The notes beneath the pieces were generated by a model. The model was not told the DNA's origin, made no database searches, and worked only from the letters and a program-made list of their open reading frames with translations. A stretch of 64,000 nucleotides of DNA, from contig NZ_LIYH01000007.1 of assembly GCF_001905885.1 (NCBI RefSeq), positions 124,001-188,000 on the forward strand, written 5' to 3'. The position numbers and the translations under genes are program-made. This document shows, in pieces, positions 54,940 through 63,377 of this stretch (position 1 is the stretch's first letter; every line of letters starts with the position of its first letter). Source of the DNA: Streptomyces sp. CB03234. Its GTDB lineage: Bacteria; Actinomycetota; Actinomycetes; Streptomycetales; Streptomycetaceae.

Positions 54940-55200
54940 CCGTGACCGCCCACGCGGGCGGGCCCCCTCGGCCGGGCGGCGCGGGGGGGGCGGGCTTGGG
55001 CCCGGAGAGGCCACGCCCCCAGCCACCGGCAGGCACCGCACCCGCGCGGCCCGGGAAGCGGGCTCAGGCCCGGAGAGTCCACACCCACCACCCACCGGCG
55101 GGCACCGCACCCGGGCGGCGCGGGAAGCGGGCTCGGGCCCGGAGGGGCCACACCCAGCCACCCACCGGCGGGTACCGCACCCGGGGCGGCGGGACGCGGG
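54911..55200. repeat. Tandem imperfect repeats of the terminal module
   Basis: Units begin CGGAG(A/G)G(G/T)CCAC at 54911, 55003, 55071 and 55140. The last three are 68-69 bp apart and share ACCGGC(A/G)GGCACCGCACCC and GGGAAGCGGGCTC. The first unit overlaps the end of copy D. Non-coding as far as I can see; the whole 54549-55330 gap holds only repeats. Confidence 0.72.
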
Positions 55201-55330
55201 AGCGGACAAAGCGGTGGCCGGCAGCTCCCCAGCTGCCGGCCACCGCTGCCGTCCGCCGCACCCCCGTCCCCACGGGGTTGTTGGCCGGATGTCCCCGACC
55301 CGGGCCGCTCTCCCGGGTCCGGGGCGCCGC

Positions 55331-55510
55331 TCAGCGCCCCAGCATCACGCCCACGGACGACGCCTGTGTGACCACCGCTTCCCAGCCGCCGAAGACGACC
55401 ACCAGGAGCGCGGCCAGAGGGAGAACCATTGCCGTGGCCACCAGCGGGTGACGACGCCCCGACGTACGAGCCTGCGCGCGGATCATCGTCCGCGTTGCCG
55501 TGTCCGCCAT
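55331..55510 (-). CDS. Small single-span membrane protein (59 aa)
   Basis: ATG 55510 is preceded by AGGAGAGG at a good distance. The product is MADTATRTMIRAQARTSGRR, then HPLVATAMVLPLAALLVVVF, GGWEAVVTQASSVGVMLGR: a basic N-terminus, one membrane helix and a short outer tail. Strong ribosome site, third-position GC bias and a clear membrane helix support it. Function unknown. It lies between the repeat region and the kinase gene. Confidence 0.7.
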   Translation of the reverse strand: MADTATRTMIRAQARTSGRRHPLVATAMVLPLAALLVVVFGGWEAVVTQASSVGVMLGR

Positions 55511-55948
55511 GGTTCCTCTCCTGTCGTTTTTGGCAGCGGCGGGCGTCTGGCCTCGGGGGACGAGTGCTGCACCCGCCGCTTGACTTCAAGATTAGGGACG
55601 CGCAGGCCCCGGCACGTCATGCCCGCGTACCGATTGGCGGGCCTCCCGGAGGATGAGCCGCCCGTGGGTGGCGTACTCCCCTGGGTGGAGACGGGACCCG
55701 GGGGGTGAGGGTCTTCCCGGAGGGGCCGGTGGGGTGGGTGACGTCGCTCACGTCCGCTCCGGCTCTCCGTGTCGTCGGCCCGGGCCGCGGGCCAACGCCC
55801 TTTTCGGGGCGGGACATTGGGACATCACGCGGGTTCCGAGGGCGGATCGGCACTGACAATCGATCGGCCCGCGAGGGCGCGGCCTATGAGCGCGCCGGGG
55901 CGCGGGTACGTAAGCTGTGCCACGTCAAACGGACACCGGGTAGCGGGG
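55511..55948. other. Intergenic region upstream of the kinase gene
   Basis: No credible gene. It must hold the divergent promoters of the 59-aa gene and the kinase gene; no convincing -35/-10 pair was found. CCCGGAGGGGCC at about 55717 recalls the terminal module of the dispersed repeats but lacks the other blocks. Confidence 0.6.
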
Positions 55949-57148
55949 ATGGACATGGCGATGATGCGGCTCCGGCGCGAGGATCCGCGTGTCGTCGGCT
56001 CATTCAGGCTTCACCGGCGGCTGGGCGCGGGCGGCATGGGGGTCGTCTACCTCGGGTCGGACCGGCGCGGGCAGCGGGTGGCCCTGAAGGTGATCCGGCC
56101 GGATCTCGCCGAGGACCAGGAGTTCAGGTCGCGCTTCGCGCGCGAGGTGTCGGCCGCCCGGCGGATCCGCGGCGGGTGTACGGCACGGCTGGTGGCGGCC
56201 GACCTGGAGGCGGACCGGCCGTGGTTCGCCACCCAGTACGTGCCGGGTCCCTCCCTGCACGACAAGGTCGCCGAGGAGGGCCCGCTGTCGGCTGCCGACG
56301 TGGCCGCGATCGGCGCGGCGCTCTCCGAAGGGCTGGTCGCCGTCCACGAGGCCGGGGTCGTGCACCGGGACCTGAAGCCGTCGAACATCCTCCTCTCCCC
56401 CAAGGGCCCGCGCATCATCGACTTCGGGATCGCCTGGGCGACCGGCGCGTCCACGCTCACCCACGTGGGTACGGCGGTGGGCTCGCCCGGCTTCCTCGCG
56501 CCCGAGCAGGTCCGGGGCGCGGCGGTGACCCCGGCGACGGACGTGTTCGCGCTGGGCGCGACGCTGGCGTACGCGGCCATGGCGGACTCGCCGTTCGGGC
56601 ACGGCAGTTCCGAGGTCATGCTCTACCGGGTGGTGCACGAGGAGCCTCAGCTGCAGGGCGTGCCGGACGCGCTCGCGCCGCTCGTACGGGCGTGTCTCGC
56701 CAAGGACCCGGAGGAACGTCCCAGCACCCTGCAACTGTCCATGCGGCTCAAGGAGATCGCCGCGCGGGAGGCGCAGGGGCTGTCCGACGGCCGCCCGCCG
56801 GCGCCGCGACCGGCCGCCCGGCCCCTGGACGACCGTCCCACGGGGCGGCTGACCGAGCGTTACACGGAGCGCGCCACGCGGGGTCACGCCCCGCGCACGC
56901 CCGCGCCCGGGGCGCGGGGCGCGCAGGCTCCGCGTGCCTCGTCGCCGCGCAACCCGTCACGGACGGGCGGCGGCAGCCGGACGGGCGGGGGGCGGACGGC
57001 GTCCAGGCCCGGCGGTGTGCGCACGGGCACGGGCGGCGGGCGCCGGCCCGCGAACCCGCGGCTGCTGCGCCAGCGGATCTTCGTCTTCGTGGTCGTGACG
57101 CTGATCGTGCTGCTGGGGATCGCGGCGGCGCAGGGCCTCCAGGGCTGA
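55949..57148 (+). CDS. Serine/threonine protein kinase with C-terminal membrane anchor
   Basis: 399 aa. Hanks motifs are complete: Gly loop GAGGMGVVY (26-34), Lys47 in VALKVI, HRDLKPSN (139-146), DFG (158-160) and APEQ. After the kinase domain (to about 285) comes a Pro/Arg/Thr/Gly-rich linker of about 85 residues, then one membrane helix near 376-394 and only a few outer residues. It therefore lacks an extracellular sensor domain. ATG 55949 begins MDMAMMRLRRED; nearby ATGs are possible. It is convergent with the SpoU methyltransferase, 7 bp between stops. Confidence 0.92.
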   Translation: MDMAMMRLRREDPRVVGSFRLHRRLGAGGMGVVYLGSDRRGQRVALKVIRPDLAEDQEFRSRFAREVSAARRIRGGCTARLVAADLEADRPWFATQYVPGPSLHDKVAEEGPLSAADVAAIGAALSEGLVAVHEAGVVHRDLKPSNILLSPKGPRIIDFGIAWATGASTLTHVGTAVGSPGFLAPEQVRGAAVTPATDVFALGATLAYAAMADSPFGHGSSEVMLYRVVHEEPQLQGVPDALAPLVRACLAKDPEERPSTLQLSMRLKEIAAREAQGLSDGRPPAPRPAARPLDDRPTGRLTERYTERATRGHAPRTPAPGARGAQAPRASSPRNPSRTGGGSRTGGGRTASRPGGVRTGTGGGRRPANPRLLRQRIFVFVVVTLIVLLGIAAAQGLQG

Positions 57149-57155
57149 CCGCCGG

Positions 57156-57974
57156 TCAGGACTCCGGGCGGCCGGTGGCCACCGCGTAGAAGGCGACCGC
57201 GGCGGCCGCGCCCACGTTGAGCGAGTCCACGCCGTGCGCCATGGGGATGCGTACCCACTCGTCGGCCGCCATCAGCGCCTTGGTGGTGAGGCCGTCGCCC
57301 TCCGCGCCCAGCATCAGGGCGACCCGCTCCAGGCGGTGCGGGGCCGCCGCGTCGATGCTGGTGGCCTTCTCGTCAGGGGTCAGGGCGAGCAGGGTGAAGC
57401 CCGCCTCCCGTACCGTCTCCAGGCCGCGGGGCCAGGTTTCGAGGCGGGCGTAGGGGACGGAGAAGACGGCGCCCATGGAGACCTTCACCGACCGGCGGTA
57501 GAGCGGGTCCGCGCAGTCCGGCGACAGCAGGACCGCGTCCATGCCGAGGGCGGCGGCGCTGCGGAAGATGGCGCCTATGTTGGTGTGGTCGTTCACGCCC
57601 TCCATGACGACCACCCGGCGGGCGTCACGGAGCAGTTCGTCCGCCGTGGGCAGCGGCTTGCGCTGCATGGAGGCGAGCGCGCCGCGGTGCACGTGGTAGC
57701 CGGTGACGCGTTCGGCGAGGTCCGGCGCAACCGCGTACACGGGCGCCGGGACCTCGTCGATGACGTCGCGCATGACGTCGACCCACTTGGCCGACAGCAG
57801 CATCGACCGCATCTCGTACCCGGCCTGCTTGGCGCGGCGGATGACCTTCTCGCCCTCGGCGATGAAGAGGCCTTCGGCGGGTTCGCGCTTGCGGCGCAGT
57901 TCGACGTCGGTCAGGCCCGTGTAGTCGCTCAGGCGCGGGTCGTCGGGATCGTCGATGGTGAGGAGATCGGCCAC
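57156..57974 (-). CDS. SpoU/TrmH family RNA 2'-O-methyltransferase
   Basis: 272 aa. SPOUT motifs are visible: NDHTNIGAIFRSAAALGMDAVLLSP (motif 1), LMLGAEGDGLT (motif 2) and VRIPMAHGVDSLNVGAAAAVAFY (motif 3). An N-terminal substrate-binding domain (EGLFIAEGEKVIRRA) is of the TrmH/rRNA type. GTG 57974 begins VADLLTIDDPDDPRLSDYTGL. It probably methylates ribose in rRNA or tRNA; the site is unknown. Resistance methylases are related but less likely here. Confidence 0.92.
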   Translation of the reverse strand: MADLLTIDDPDDPRLSDYTGLTDVELRRKREPAEGLFIAEGEKVIRRAKQAGYEMRSMLLSAKWVDVMRDVIDEVPAPVYAVAPDLAERVTGYHVHRGALASMQRKPLPTADELLRDARRVVVMEGVNDHTNIGAIFRSAAALGMDAVLLSPDCADPLYRRSVKVSMGAVFSVPYARLETWPRGLETVREAGFTLLALTPDEKATSIDAAAPHRLERVALMLGAEGDGLTTKALMAADEWVRIPMAHGVDSLNVGAAAAVAFYAVATGRPES

Positions 57975-58015
57975 AGGGTGATACTGCCTTGTCCGGTGTG
58001 GGGTGCCAACAGGGG

Positions 58016-59248
58016 TTACGTGGTGCTCTTGTGCGGGCCCTCGGCGACGACGGGTCCGATGACGATCACGGCGGGCGGGCGTACGTCTTCGGCCCTGACC
58101 CGCTCGGCCACCGTGGCGAGGGTCGCGTCCACGCGCCGCTGGGAGGCCGTCGTACCCTCCTGGATCAGCGCGAGCGGCGTGTCGGGGGCCTTGCCGTGCG
58201 CCACGAGTGCCTCGGCGATCGCCCCGATCTTGTCGACGCCCATCAGGATCACGAGGGTGCCGGTCAGCTTGGCGAGGGACGCCCAGTCGACGAGCGAGCG
58301 CGGGTCGTCGGGCGCGACATGGCCGCTGACCACGGTGAACTCGTGCGCCACGCCCCGGTGCGTGACCGGGATGCCGGCGGCGCCGGGGACGCTGATCGAG
58401 CTGGAGATGCCGGGTACGACCGTGCACGCGATGCCCGCCTCGGCGAGCGCCTGCGCCTCCTCCATGCCCCGGCCGAAGACGAACGGGTCGCCGCCCTTGA
58501 GGCGGACGACGGACTTGCCGGCCTTGGCGTGCTCGATGAGCGCGTTGTTGATGGCCTCCTGCGCCATGAAGCGGCCGTACGGGATCTTCGCCGCGTCGAT
58601 CACCTCGACGTGCGGCGGCAGCTCGTCCAGGAGGTCGCGGGGCCCGAGCCGGTCGGCGATGACCACGTCCGCCTCGGCGAGCAGCCGGCGGCCGCGCACG
58701 GTGATCAGGTCCGGGTCGCCGGGGCCGCCGCCCACCAGGGCGACGAAGGGGGTACGGGCGCGGTGGTGCGGCGCCGCGATGGAACCGTCGCGCAGCCCCT
58801 CCACGATCGCGTCCCGCACGGCTGCGGAGCGGCGCGGGTCGTGGCCGGTGAGCACGGCGACGGTGACGCCCTCGCTGCGGCCGGTCGCGGGCGTCCACGC
58901 CGTGGCCGCCTCGGCGTCGTCGGAGCGTACGCACCAGGTGCGGGTGCGCTCCGCCTCGGCGGACGCGCGGGCGTTGGCCTCCGGGTCGGTGGAGGCGATC
59001 AGGGCGTACCAGGCGTCGGCGAGGTCTCCGTCCTCGTACCGGCGCTTGATCCAGGTGATCTCGCCGGCTTCCGCCATGGCCTCGACGGACGGCGTCGCGG
59101 ACGGGGAGACCAGGGTGATGTCGGCGCCGGCCGCGATGAGGGCGGGGAGGCGGCGCTGGGCGACCTGGCCGCCGCCGATGACGACGACGCGGCGCCCGGA
59201 CAGGCGCAGTCCGACGGGGTAGGCGGGGTGCTCGGCGTTCTCGACCAT
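58016..59248 (-). CDS. Siroheme/cobalamin bifunctional enzyme: precorrin-2 dehydrogenase plus uroporphyrinogen-III C-methyltransferase
   Basis: 410 aa. The N-terminal NAD-binding domain (VVVIGGGQVAQRRL, about residues 20-33) resembles the Met8/CysG dehydrogenase. The C-terminal SUMT domain starts at LVGGGPGDPDLITVRG and has RLKGGDPFVFGRG, VVPGISSSISVPGAAGIPVTHRG and LMGV. It makes precorrin-2 and its oxidised form, the branch to siroheme and B12, which fits the cobT and cobL neighbours. ATG 59248 begins MVENAEHPAYPVGLRLSGR. A middle linker is present but the ferrochelatase motif cannot be judged by eye. Confidence 0.92.
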   Translation of the reverse strand: MVENAEHPAYPVGLRLSGRRVVVIGGGQVAQRRLPALIAAGADITLVSPSATPSVEAMAEAGEITWIKRRYEDGDLADAWYALIASTDPEANARASAEAERTRTWCVRSDDAEAATAWTPATGRSEGVTVAVLTGHDPRRSAAVRDAIVEGLRDGSIAAPHHRARTPFVALVGGGPGDPDLITVRGRRLLAEADVVIADRLGPRDLLDELPPHVEVIDAAKIPYGRFMAQEAINNALIEHAKAGKSVVRLKGGDPFVFGRGMEEAQALAEAGIACTVVPGISSSISVPGAAGIPVTHRGVAHEFTVVSGHVAPDDPRSLVDWASLAKLTGTLVILMGVDKIGAIAEALVAHGKAPDTPLALIQEGTTASQRRVDATLATVAERVRAEDVRPPAVIVIGPVVAEGPHKSTT

Positions 59249-59804
59249 GGCGGTGCGGCTCCTCGGCGGGGCGGTGGTGCGGTGTGCGGGGCCGCTGCGA
59301 CGGTGAAGCGGCTGGTGGGGCGGGGGGTGGCGTGGGGGTGGCACGGCGGTGGGGACGCTGCCGACCACGATACGGTGCGGCCCGCCGGACGGGTCCGGGG
59401 GCCGTGCCTCTCCCCCAGGCCTCAGGAGCGCCGGCCCGCCGGGCGAGGTGAGGTACCCGAACCGCGGCGCCCCGGCCCGGCGAGGGCTTCACCCACGGGC
59501 GCCCGGGCGCCGCGAGAGGCCCAGGAGCTGCGGCGCCGGGGCTGTTGGGGACCAGCCCTCCGGTGAGGCTCCGGGCCCGGCCAGGGGTTTGCGAGGCCGA
59601 TGCCGGGCCGCCCCAAAGGCCCCGCCCATCCCTTGGGAGAGACCCCGAAGCCGCGCCCCCCGTGAGAGGCCTCGCAGGCCCCGCTAGGGGCCTAGGGGGC
59701 CAGGCACGAGGCCGGCACGGGCCTGCGGCGGGGGCTGGAGGAGCCGTGGGAGGGCGGCAGGGGGCCGGTGGCCTGGTGCCGCCGGACCACCGTCGCCCCC
59801 CGGG
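59249..59804. other. GC-rich intergenic region between cobT and the cysG-type gene
   Basis: 556 bp with no credible gene on either strand. It contains short GC palindromes (for example GGGCGCCCGGGCGCC near 59499) and CCCCGCTAGGGG near 59680 that may terminate cobT. I looked for a cobalamin riboswitch and found no B12-box. Confidence 0.6.
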
Positions 59805-62800
59805 TCACTTCTCGGTGACGCCCGCCGAGTCGAACGTCGCCACCTCGTGCATCGCGCGGGCCGCGCTCTGGATGACCGGCAGGGCCAGCAGCGCGCCGGT
59901 GCCTTCGCCCAGGCGGAGGTCCAGGTCCACCAGGGGGCGGAGGCCCAGCTTGTTGAGGGCGGCCACGTGGCCCGGTTCCGCGCTGCGGTGGCCCGCGATG
60001 CAGGCCGCCAGCGACTCGGGCGCGATGGCCCGGGCCACCAGCGCCGCCGCGCCCGCGCTGACCCCGTCGAGCACCACCGGCGTACGCAACGAGGCGCCGC
60101 CCAGGATGAAGCCGACGAGCGCGGCGTGCTCCAGGCCGCCCAGGGCGGAGAGGACGCCGATGGGGTCTGCCGGGTCCGGCTGGTGGAGGTCCAGACCGCG
60201 CCGGACGACGTCCACCTTGCGGGCGTGCATCTCGTCGTTGATGCCCGTGCCCCGGCCGGTGACCTCCGCCGCGTCGACGTCCGTGTACACGGAGATCAGC
60301 GCGGCCGACGCGGTGGTGTTTGCGATGCCCATCTCGCCGGTCAGCAGCGCCTTGTTGCCCGCGGCGACCAGGTCGCGGGCCGTCTCGATGCCGACCTCGA
60401 CGGCCGCCAGGACCTCCTCACGGCTGAGGGCGGGGCCGGTGGTGAAGTCGGCCGTGCCGGGGCGCACCTTGCGCGGCAGCAGGCCGGGCGTGGCCGGCAG
60501 GTCACCGGCGACGCCGACGTCGATGACGCAGACCTCGGCGCCCACCTGGTTGGCGAACGCGTTGCACACCGCGCCGCCGCCGAGGAAGTTGGCGACCATC
60601 TGCGCCGTCACCTCCTGGGGCCAGGCGGTGACGCCCTGGGCGTGCACCCCGTGGTCACCGGCGAAGATCGCCACGGCAGCGGGCTCCGGGATGGGCGGCG
60701 GGCACATCCGGGACAGGCCGGAGAGCTGGGCGGAGATGATCTCCAGCATGCCGAGCGCGCCGGCCGGCTTGGTCATCCGCTTCTGCCGCTCCCACGCCTC
60801 CCCGAGCGCCTTGGCGTCCAGCGGGCGGATGTTGGAGACGGTCTCCTGGAGCAGGTCGTGCGGCTCCTCGCCGGGCAGCGCACGGCGGCCGTACGTCTCC
60901 TCGTGGACGACCCACGACAGCGGGCGGCGCTTGGACCAGCCCGCCTGCATCAGCTCCGGCTCCTCCGGGAACTCGTCGACGTAACCGACGCACAGGTACG
61001 CGACGACTTCGAGGTGCTCGGGCAGCCCGAGGGCACGGACCATCTCACGCTCGTCGAAGAAACTGACCCAGCCGACGCCCAAGCCCTCGGCGCGGGCGGC
61101 CAGCCAGAGGTTCTCGACCGCCAGGGCGGAGGAGTACGGCGCCATCTGCGGCTGGGTGTGCCGGCCGAGGGTGTGGCGGCCGCCGCGGGTCGGGTCGGCG
61201 GTGACGACGATGTTCACCGGGGTGTCGAGGATGGCCTCGATCTTCAGTTCCTTGAACTGCTTGGCCCGGCCCTTCGGCAGCGACTTGGCGTACGCCTCGC
61301 GCTGGCGCTGGGCGAGCTCGTGCATCGTGCGCCGGGTCTCGGCGGAGCGGATGACGACGAAGTCCCAGGGCTGCGAGTGCCCGACGGACGGTGCGGTGTG
61401 GGCCGCTTCGAGGACCCGGAGGAGGACCTCGTGCGGGATCGGGTCGCTGCGGAAGCCGTTACGGATGTCACGGCGCTCGCGCATGACGCGGAGCACCGCC
61501 TCGCGCTCGACGTCGTCGTAGGCGGGGGCCGGAGCGCTGCTTTGCGGGGCGTGCGTGCCGTCGTCGGTGGTGGTGACGGTGCTGTCGGCCTCGTCCGTGG
61601 CCTCTGCGGCTTCGGGAGCCTCGGGCGACTCGGGAGCCTCGGGCGACTCGGGAGCCTCGGGCTCGGCGGCTGCCGGCTGCTCGGCCACCGTGGGCTGTTC
61701 GGGCGCGGGCGCGGGTGCGGCCTGCTCGGCCACCGGCACCGGTTCGGCGGCCACCGGTTCGGCGGCCAGCGGCTGCTCCGCCACCGGCTCCGGGGCGATG
61801 ACCTCCGCGGGCACGGGTTCGGCGGCCACCGGCTGCTCGGGTGCCGGCTCGGGCACCACCGGCTCGGCAGCGGGCTGCGGGGCGGGCTCCGCCGCGGCGG
61901 GGGAACCGCCGTCGCGAGGGGCCGGGACGGTCACGGCGACGTCCGGTGCGGGTTCCGGCGTCGGCTCCGGGGTGGGCGGCGTCGGGGCGAGGTGCGGCGC
62001 GGTCGGAACGGAGCCCTCGACCGGCACGAACTGCCCGACCGGCGCGGGCGCCGGTTCCGGAACGACCGTTTCTGCTGTGGCAGGCGACGGCATCTGGGGC
62101 TGCTGCGGCTGCGGCTGCGGCTGCGGGGACCACGGTTCCGCGTTCTGCGGCGGCAGCTCGCCGAGCTGCGGGCCGGGCAGCGCGGACGCCGCCTCCTCCT
62201 CGCGCGGCACGTCCAGGTACTCCAGGCCGCCGGAGGTCGCCGGACCCGGGTTCGCGGGACCGCGGTCGGCGAGCGAGCGGACCACGCCACCCGAGGCGTC
62301 GGGCACCGGCGGGCCCATGTGGAGCGGACGCCGTACGGTCGCCGGGGCCTGGGCGGCCGGGGCAGGCGCCGGAACCGGGGCTTGAGGCGCGGGCTCGGGC
62401 TCCGGTTGGACGTGGGGCTCCGGCTGAAGCTGGGGTTCCGGCTGGAACTGGGGCGCGGGCTCGGGCGCGGGCTGAAGCTGGGGCTGCGCGGGCTCGGGGA
62501 CCGCCGCCTGGGCCGGTTCCGGCATCCGTACGCCGGTCAGGTCGACCGAGCCGGAGTCACGTCCACCGGCCTCGTGCGCGCCGACCTGCGCGCCGGAGTC
62601 GTGGGCAACAGGCTGGTGGGCGACAGGCTCGTGGACCACCGGCTCGTGGACCACCTGCTCGTGGACCGGCGCCTCGTACGCAGGAGCGGCGGCCTGCTCG
62701 TGCGCGACCGGCGCGACCTGCTCGGCCGGCTCGTACACGGGCTGCTGCGCCTGCTGCGCCTGCTGCTCGGCGACCACGGCCGCGCCCACCGGGTCCACCG

Positions 62801-63071
62801 CCGGAGGTTCCGGTGCGGGGGCCGCCGCGGGCATCGGCATCGGCGCGGGAGCCGGGGCGACGCCGGCGTGCGGCTCGCTCCAGGCTCCCTGCGACCCCGG
62901 CATCAGCAGCAGGTCGTCGTCCTCGGCAGCGTTCTCGGTGGGGTCGCCCATGGCGAAGCCCAGGGGAGGGTCCAGGAAGGTGTACGCGCCCGGAGCGGGG
63001 ATGCCCGGCTGCTCCACCATGCCTGCGTTCTCCGGCTGCCCCTCGCCCGGGACCTGGCCGGTGTCAGTCAT
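59805..63071 (-). CDS. cobT: BluB-CobT fusion: DMB synthase plus nicotinate-nucleotide:DMB phosphoribosyltransferase
   Basis: 1088 aa in three parts. Residues 1 to about 510 are low complexity, dominated by Pro, Glu, Ala, Val and Gln, with runs such as HEPVVHEPVAHQP and PESPEAPESPEAP. About 517-740 is a nitroreductase-fold BluB domain (RRDIRNGFRSDPIP with Asp535, APSVGHSQPWDF, GVGWVSFFDE), which makes 5,6-dimethylbenzimidazole from FMNH2. About 742-1088 is CobT (GEMGIANTT with Glu913; RLGEGTGA with the catalytic-type Glu1056), which activates it as alpha-ribazole phosphate. One chain would thus make and use the lower ligand of B12. ATG 63071 overlaps a six-codon upstream ORF. Confidence 0.93.
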   Translation of the reverse strand: MTDTGQVPGEGQPENAGMVEQPGIPAPGAYTFLDPPLGFAMGDPTENAAEDDDLLLMPGSQGAWSEPHAGVAPAPAPMPMPAAAPAPEPPAVDPVGAAVVAEQQAQQAQQPVYEPAEQVAPVAHEQAAAPAYEAPVHEQVVHEPVVHEPVAHQPVAHDSGAQVGAHEAGGRDSGSVDLTGVRMPEPAQAAVPEPAQPQLQPAPEPAPQFQPEPQLQPEPHVQPEPEPAPQAPVPAPAPAAQAPATVRRPLHMGPPVPDASGGVVRSLADRGPANPGPATSGGLEYLDVPREEEAASALPGPQLGELPPQNAEPWSPQPQPQPQQPQMPSPATAETVVPEPAPAPVGQFVPVEGSVPTAPHLAPTPPTPEPTPEPAPDVAVTVPAPRDGGSPAAAEPAPQPAAEPVVPEPAPEQPVAAEPVPAEVIAPEPVAEQPLAAEPVAAEPVPVAEQAAPAPAPEQPTVAEQPAAAEPEAPESPEAPESPEAPEAAEATDEADSTVTTTDDGTHAPQSSAPAPAYDDVEREAVLRVMRERRDIRNGFRSDPIPHEVLLRVLEAAHTAPSVGHSQPWDFVVIRSAETRRTMHELAQRQREAYAKSLPKGRAKQFKELKIEAILDTPVNIVVTADPTRGGRHTLGRHTQPQMAPYSSALAVENLWLAARAEGLGVGWVSFFDEREMVRALGLPEHLEVVAYLCVGYVDEFPEEPELMQAGWSKRRPLSWVVHEETYGRRALPGEEPHDLLQETVSNIRPLDAKALGEAWERQKRMTKPAGALGMLEIISAQLSGLSRMCPPPIPEPAAVAIFAGDHGVHAQGVTAWPQEVTAQMVANFLGGGAVCNAFANQVGAEVCVIDVGVAGDLPATPGLLPRKVRPGTADFTTGPALSREEVLAAVEVGIETARDLVAAGNKALLTGEMGIANTTASAALISVYTDVDAAEVTGRGTGINDEMHARKVDVVRRGLDLHQPDPADPIGVLSALGGLEHAALVGFILGGASLRTPVVLDGVSAGAAALVARAIAPESLAACIAGHRSAEPGHVAALNKLGLRPLVDLDLRLGEGTGALLALPVIQSAARAMHEVATFDSAGVTEK

Positions 63072-63088
63072 GCGTACCCCTCGCCCAT
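63068..63088 (-). CDS. Six-codon upstream ORF coupled to cobT
   Basis: ATG 63088 encodes MGEGYA and stops at TGA 63070-63068, which overlaps the cobT ATG (ATGA). AAGGAG lies 8 nt upstream of the small ORF, while cobT itself has only GAGGGG inside the small ORF. It could couple ribosome arrival to cobT, or the small ORF could be an accident of the ribosome site. In the same frame an open stretch reaches 63280. Confidence 0.35.
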   Translation of the reverse strand: MGEGYA

Positions 63089-63377
63089 CGGTTGTGCTCC
63101 TTCAGACCGTCGCCCGTCAACAAGAACGAGCATGCGCGCCGCGCGGCACGAACGGCGCGCGGACATCACGTATTGTCGCGGCCTTCGGCCGCCGTGGCAG
63201 CGGGATCCGCCACCGTCGGCTGTGGACTGCGCCACGTCGCGCAACCCCCCGGAAGCGCTGTACCACATCTCCCCCCTCAAAGGGGTCCCTTTTTCCGGAC
63301 ATTGGCGAAGAAACCGCCGAACGCCCGGCTGCGGTACAACGATCGGCCAGCCTACCTTCCGTCCCGTAGTGAGATGG
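63089..63377. other. cobT leader / cobL downstream region
   Basis: Non-coding. It contains hairpins GCGCGCCG/CGGCGCGC (63134-63141 with 63153-63160) and GCGGCC-TTC-GGCCGC (63178-63192), and a CCCCTC/AAAGGGG stretch near 63275-63290. These may end cobL or structure the cobT leader. No cobalamin-riboswitch core was recognised. Confidence 0.5.

Noticed and set aside
54911..55200. CRISPR-like array
   Set aside because: Units are 68-69 bp and imperfect throughout, with no alternation of constant repeat and unique spacer and no cas genes.
57156..57974. Thiostrepton-type resistance methylase
   Set aside because: The SPOUT motifs are general to TrmH/SpoU enzymes and there is no antibiotic gene context.
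59249..59804. Small genes in the cobT downstream gap
   Set aside because: Frames on both strands are short, Arg/Pro/Gly-rich and lack ribosome sites.
63089..63377. Possible cobalamin riboswitch upstream of cobT
   Set aside because: Hairpins are present but the B12-box and the conserved GCCACTG-type core were not found on the minus strand.
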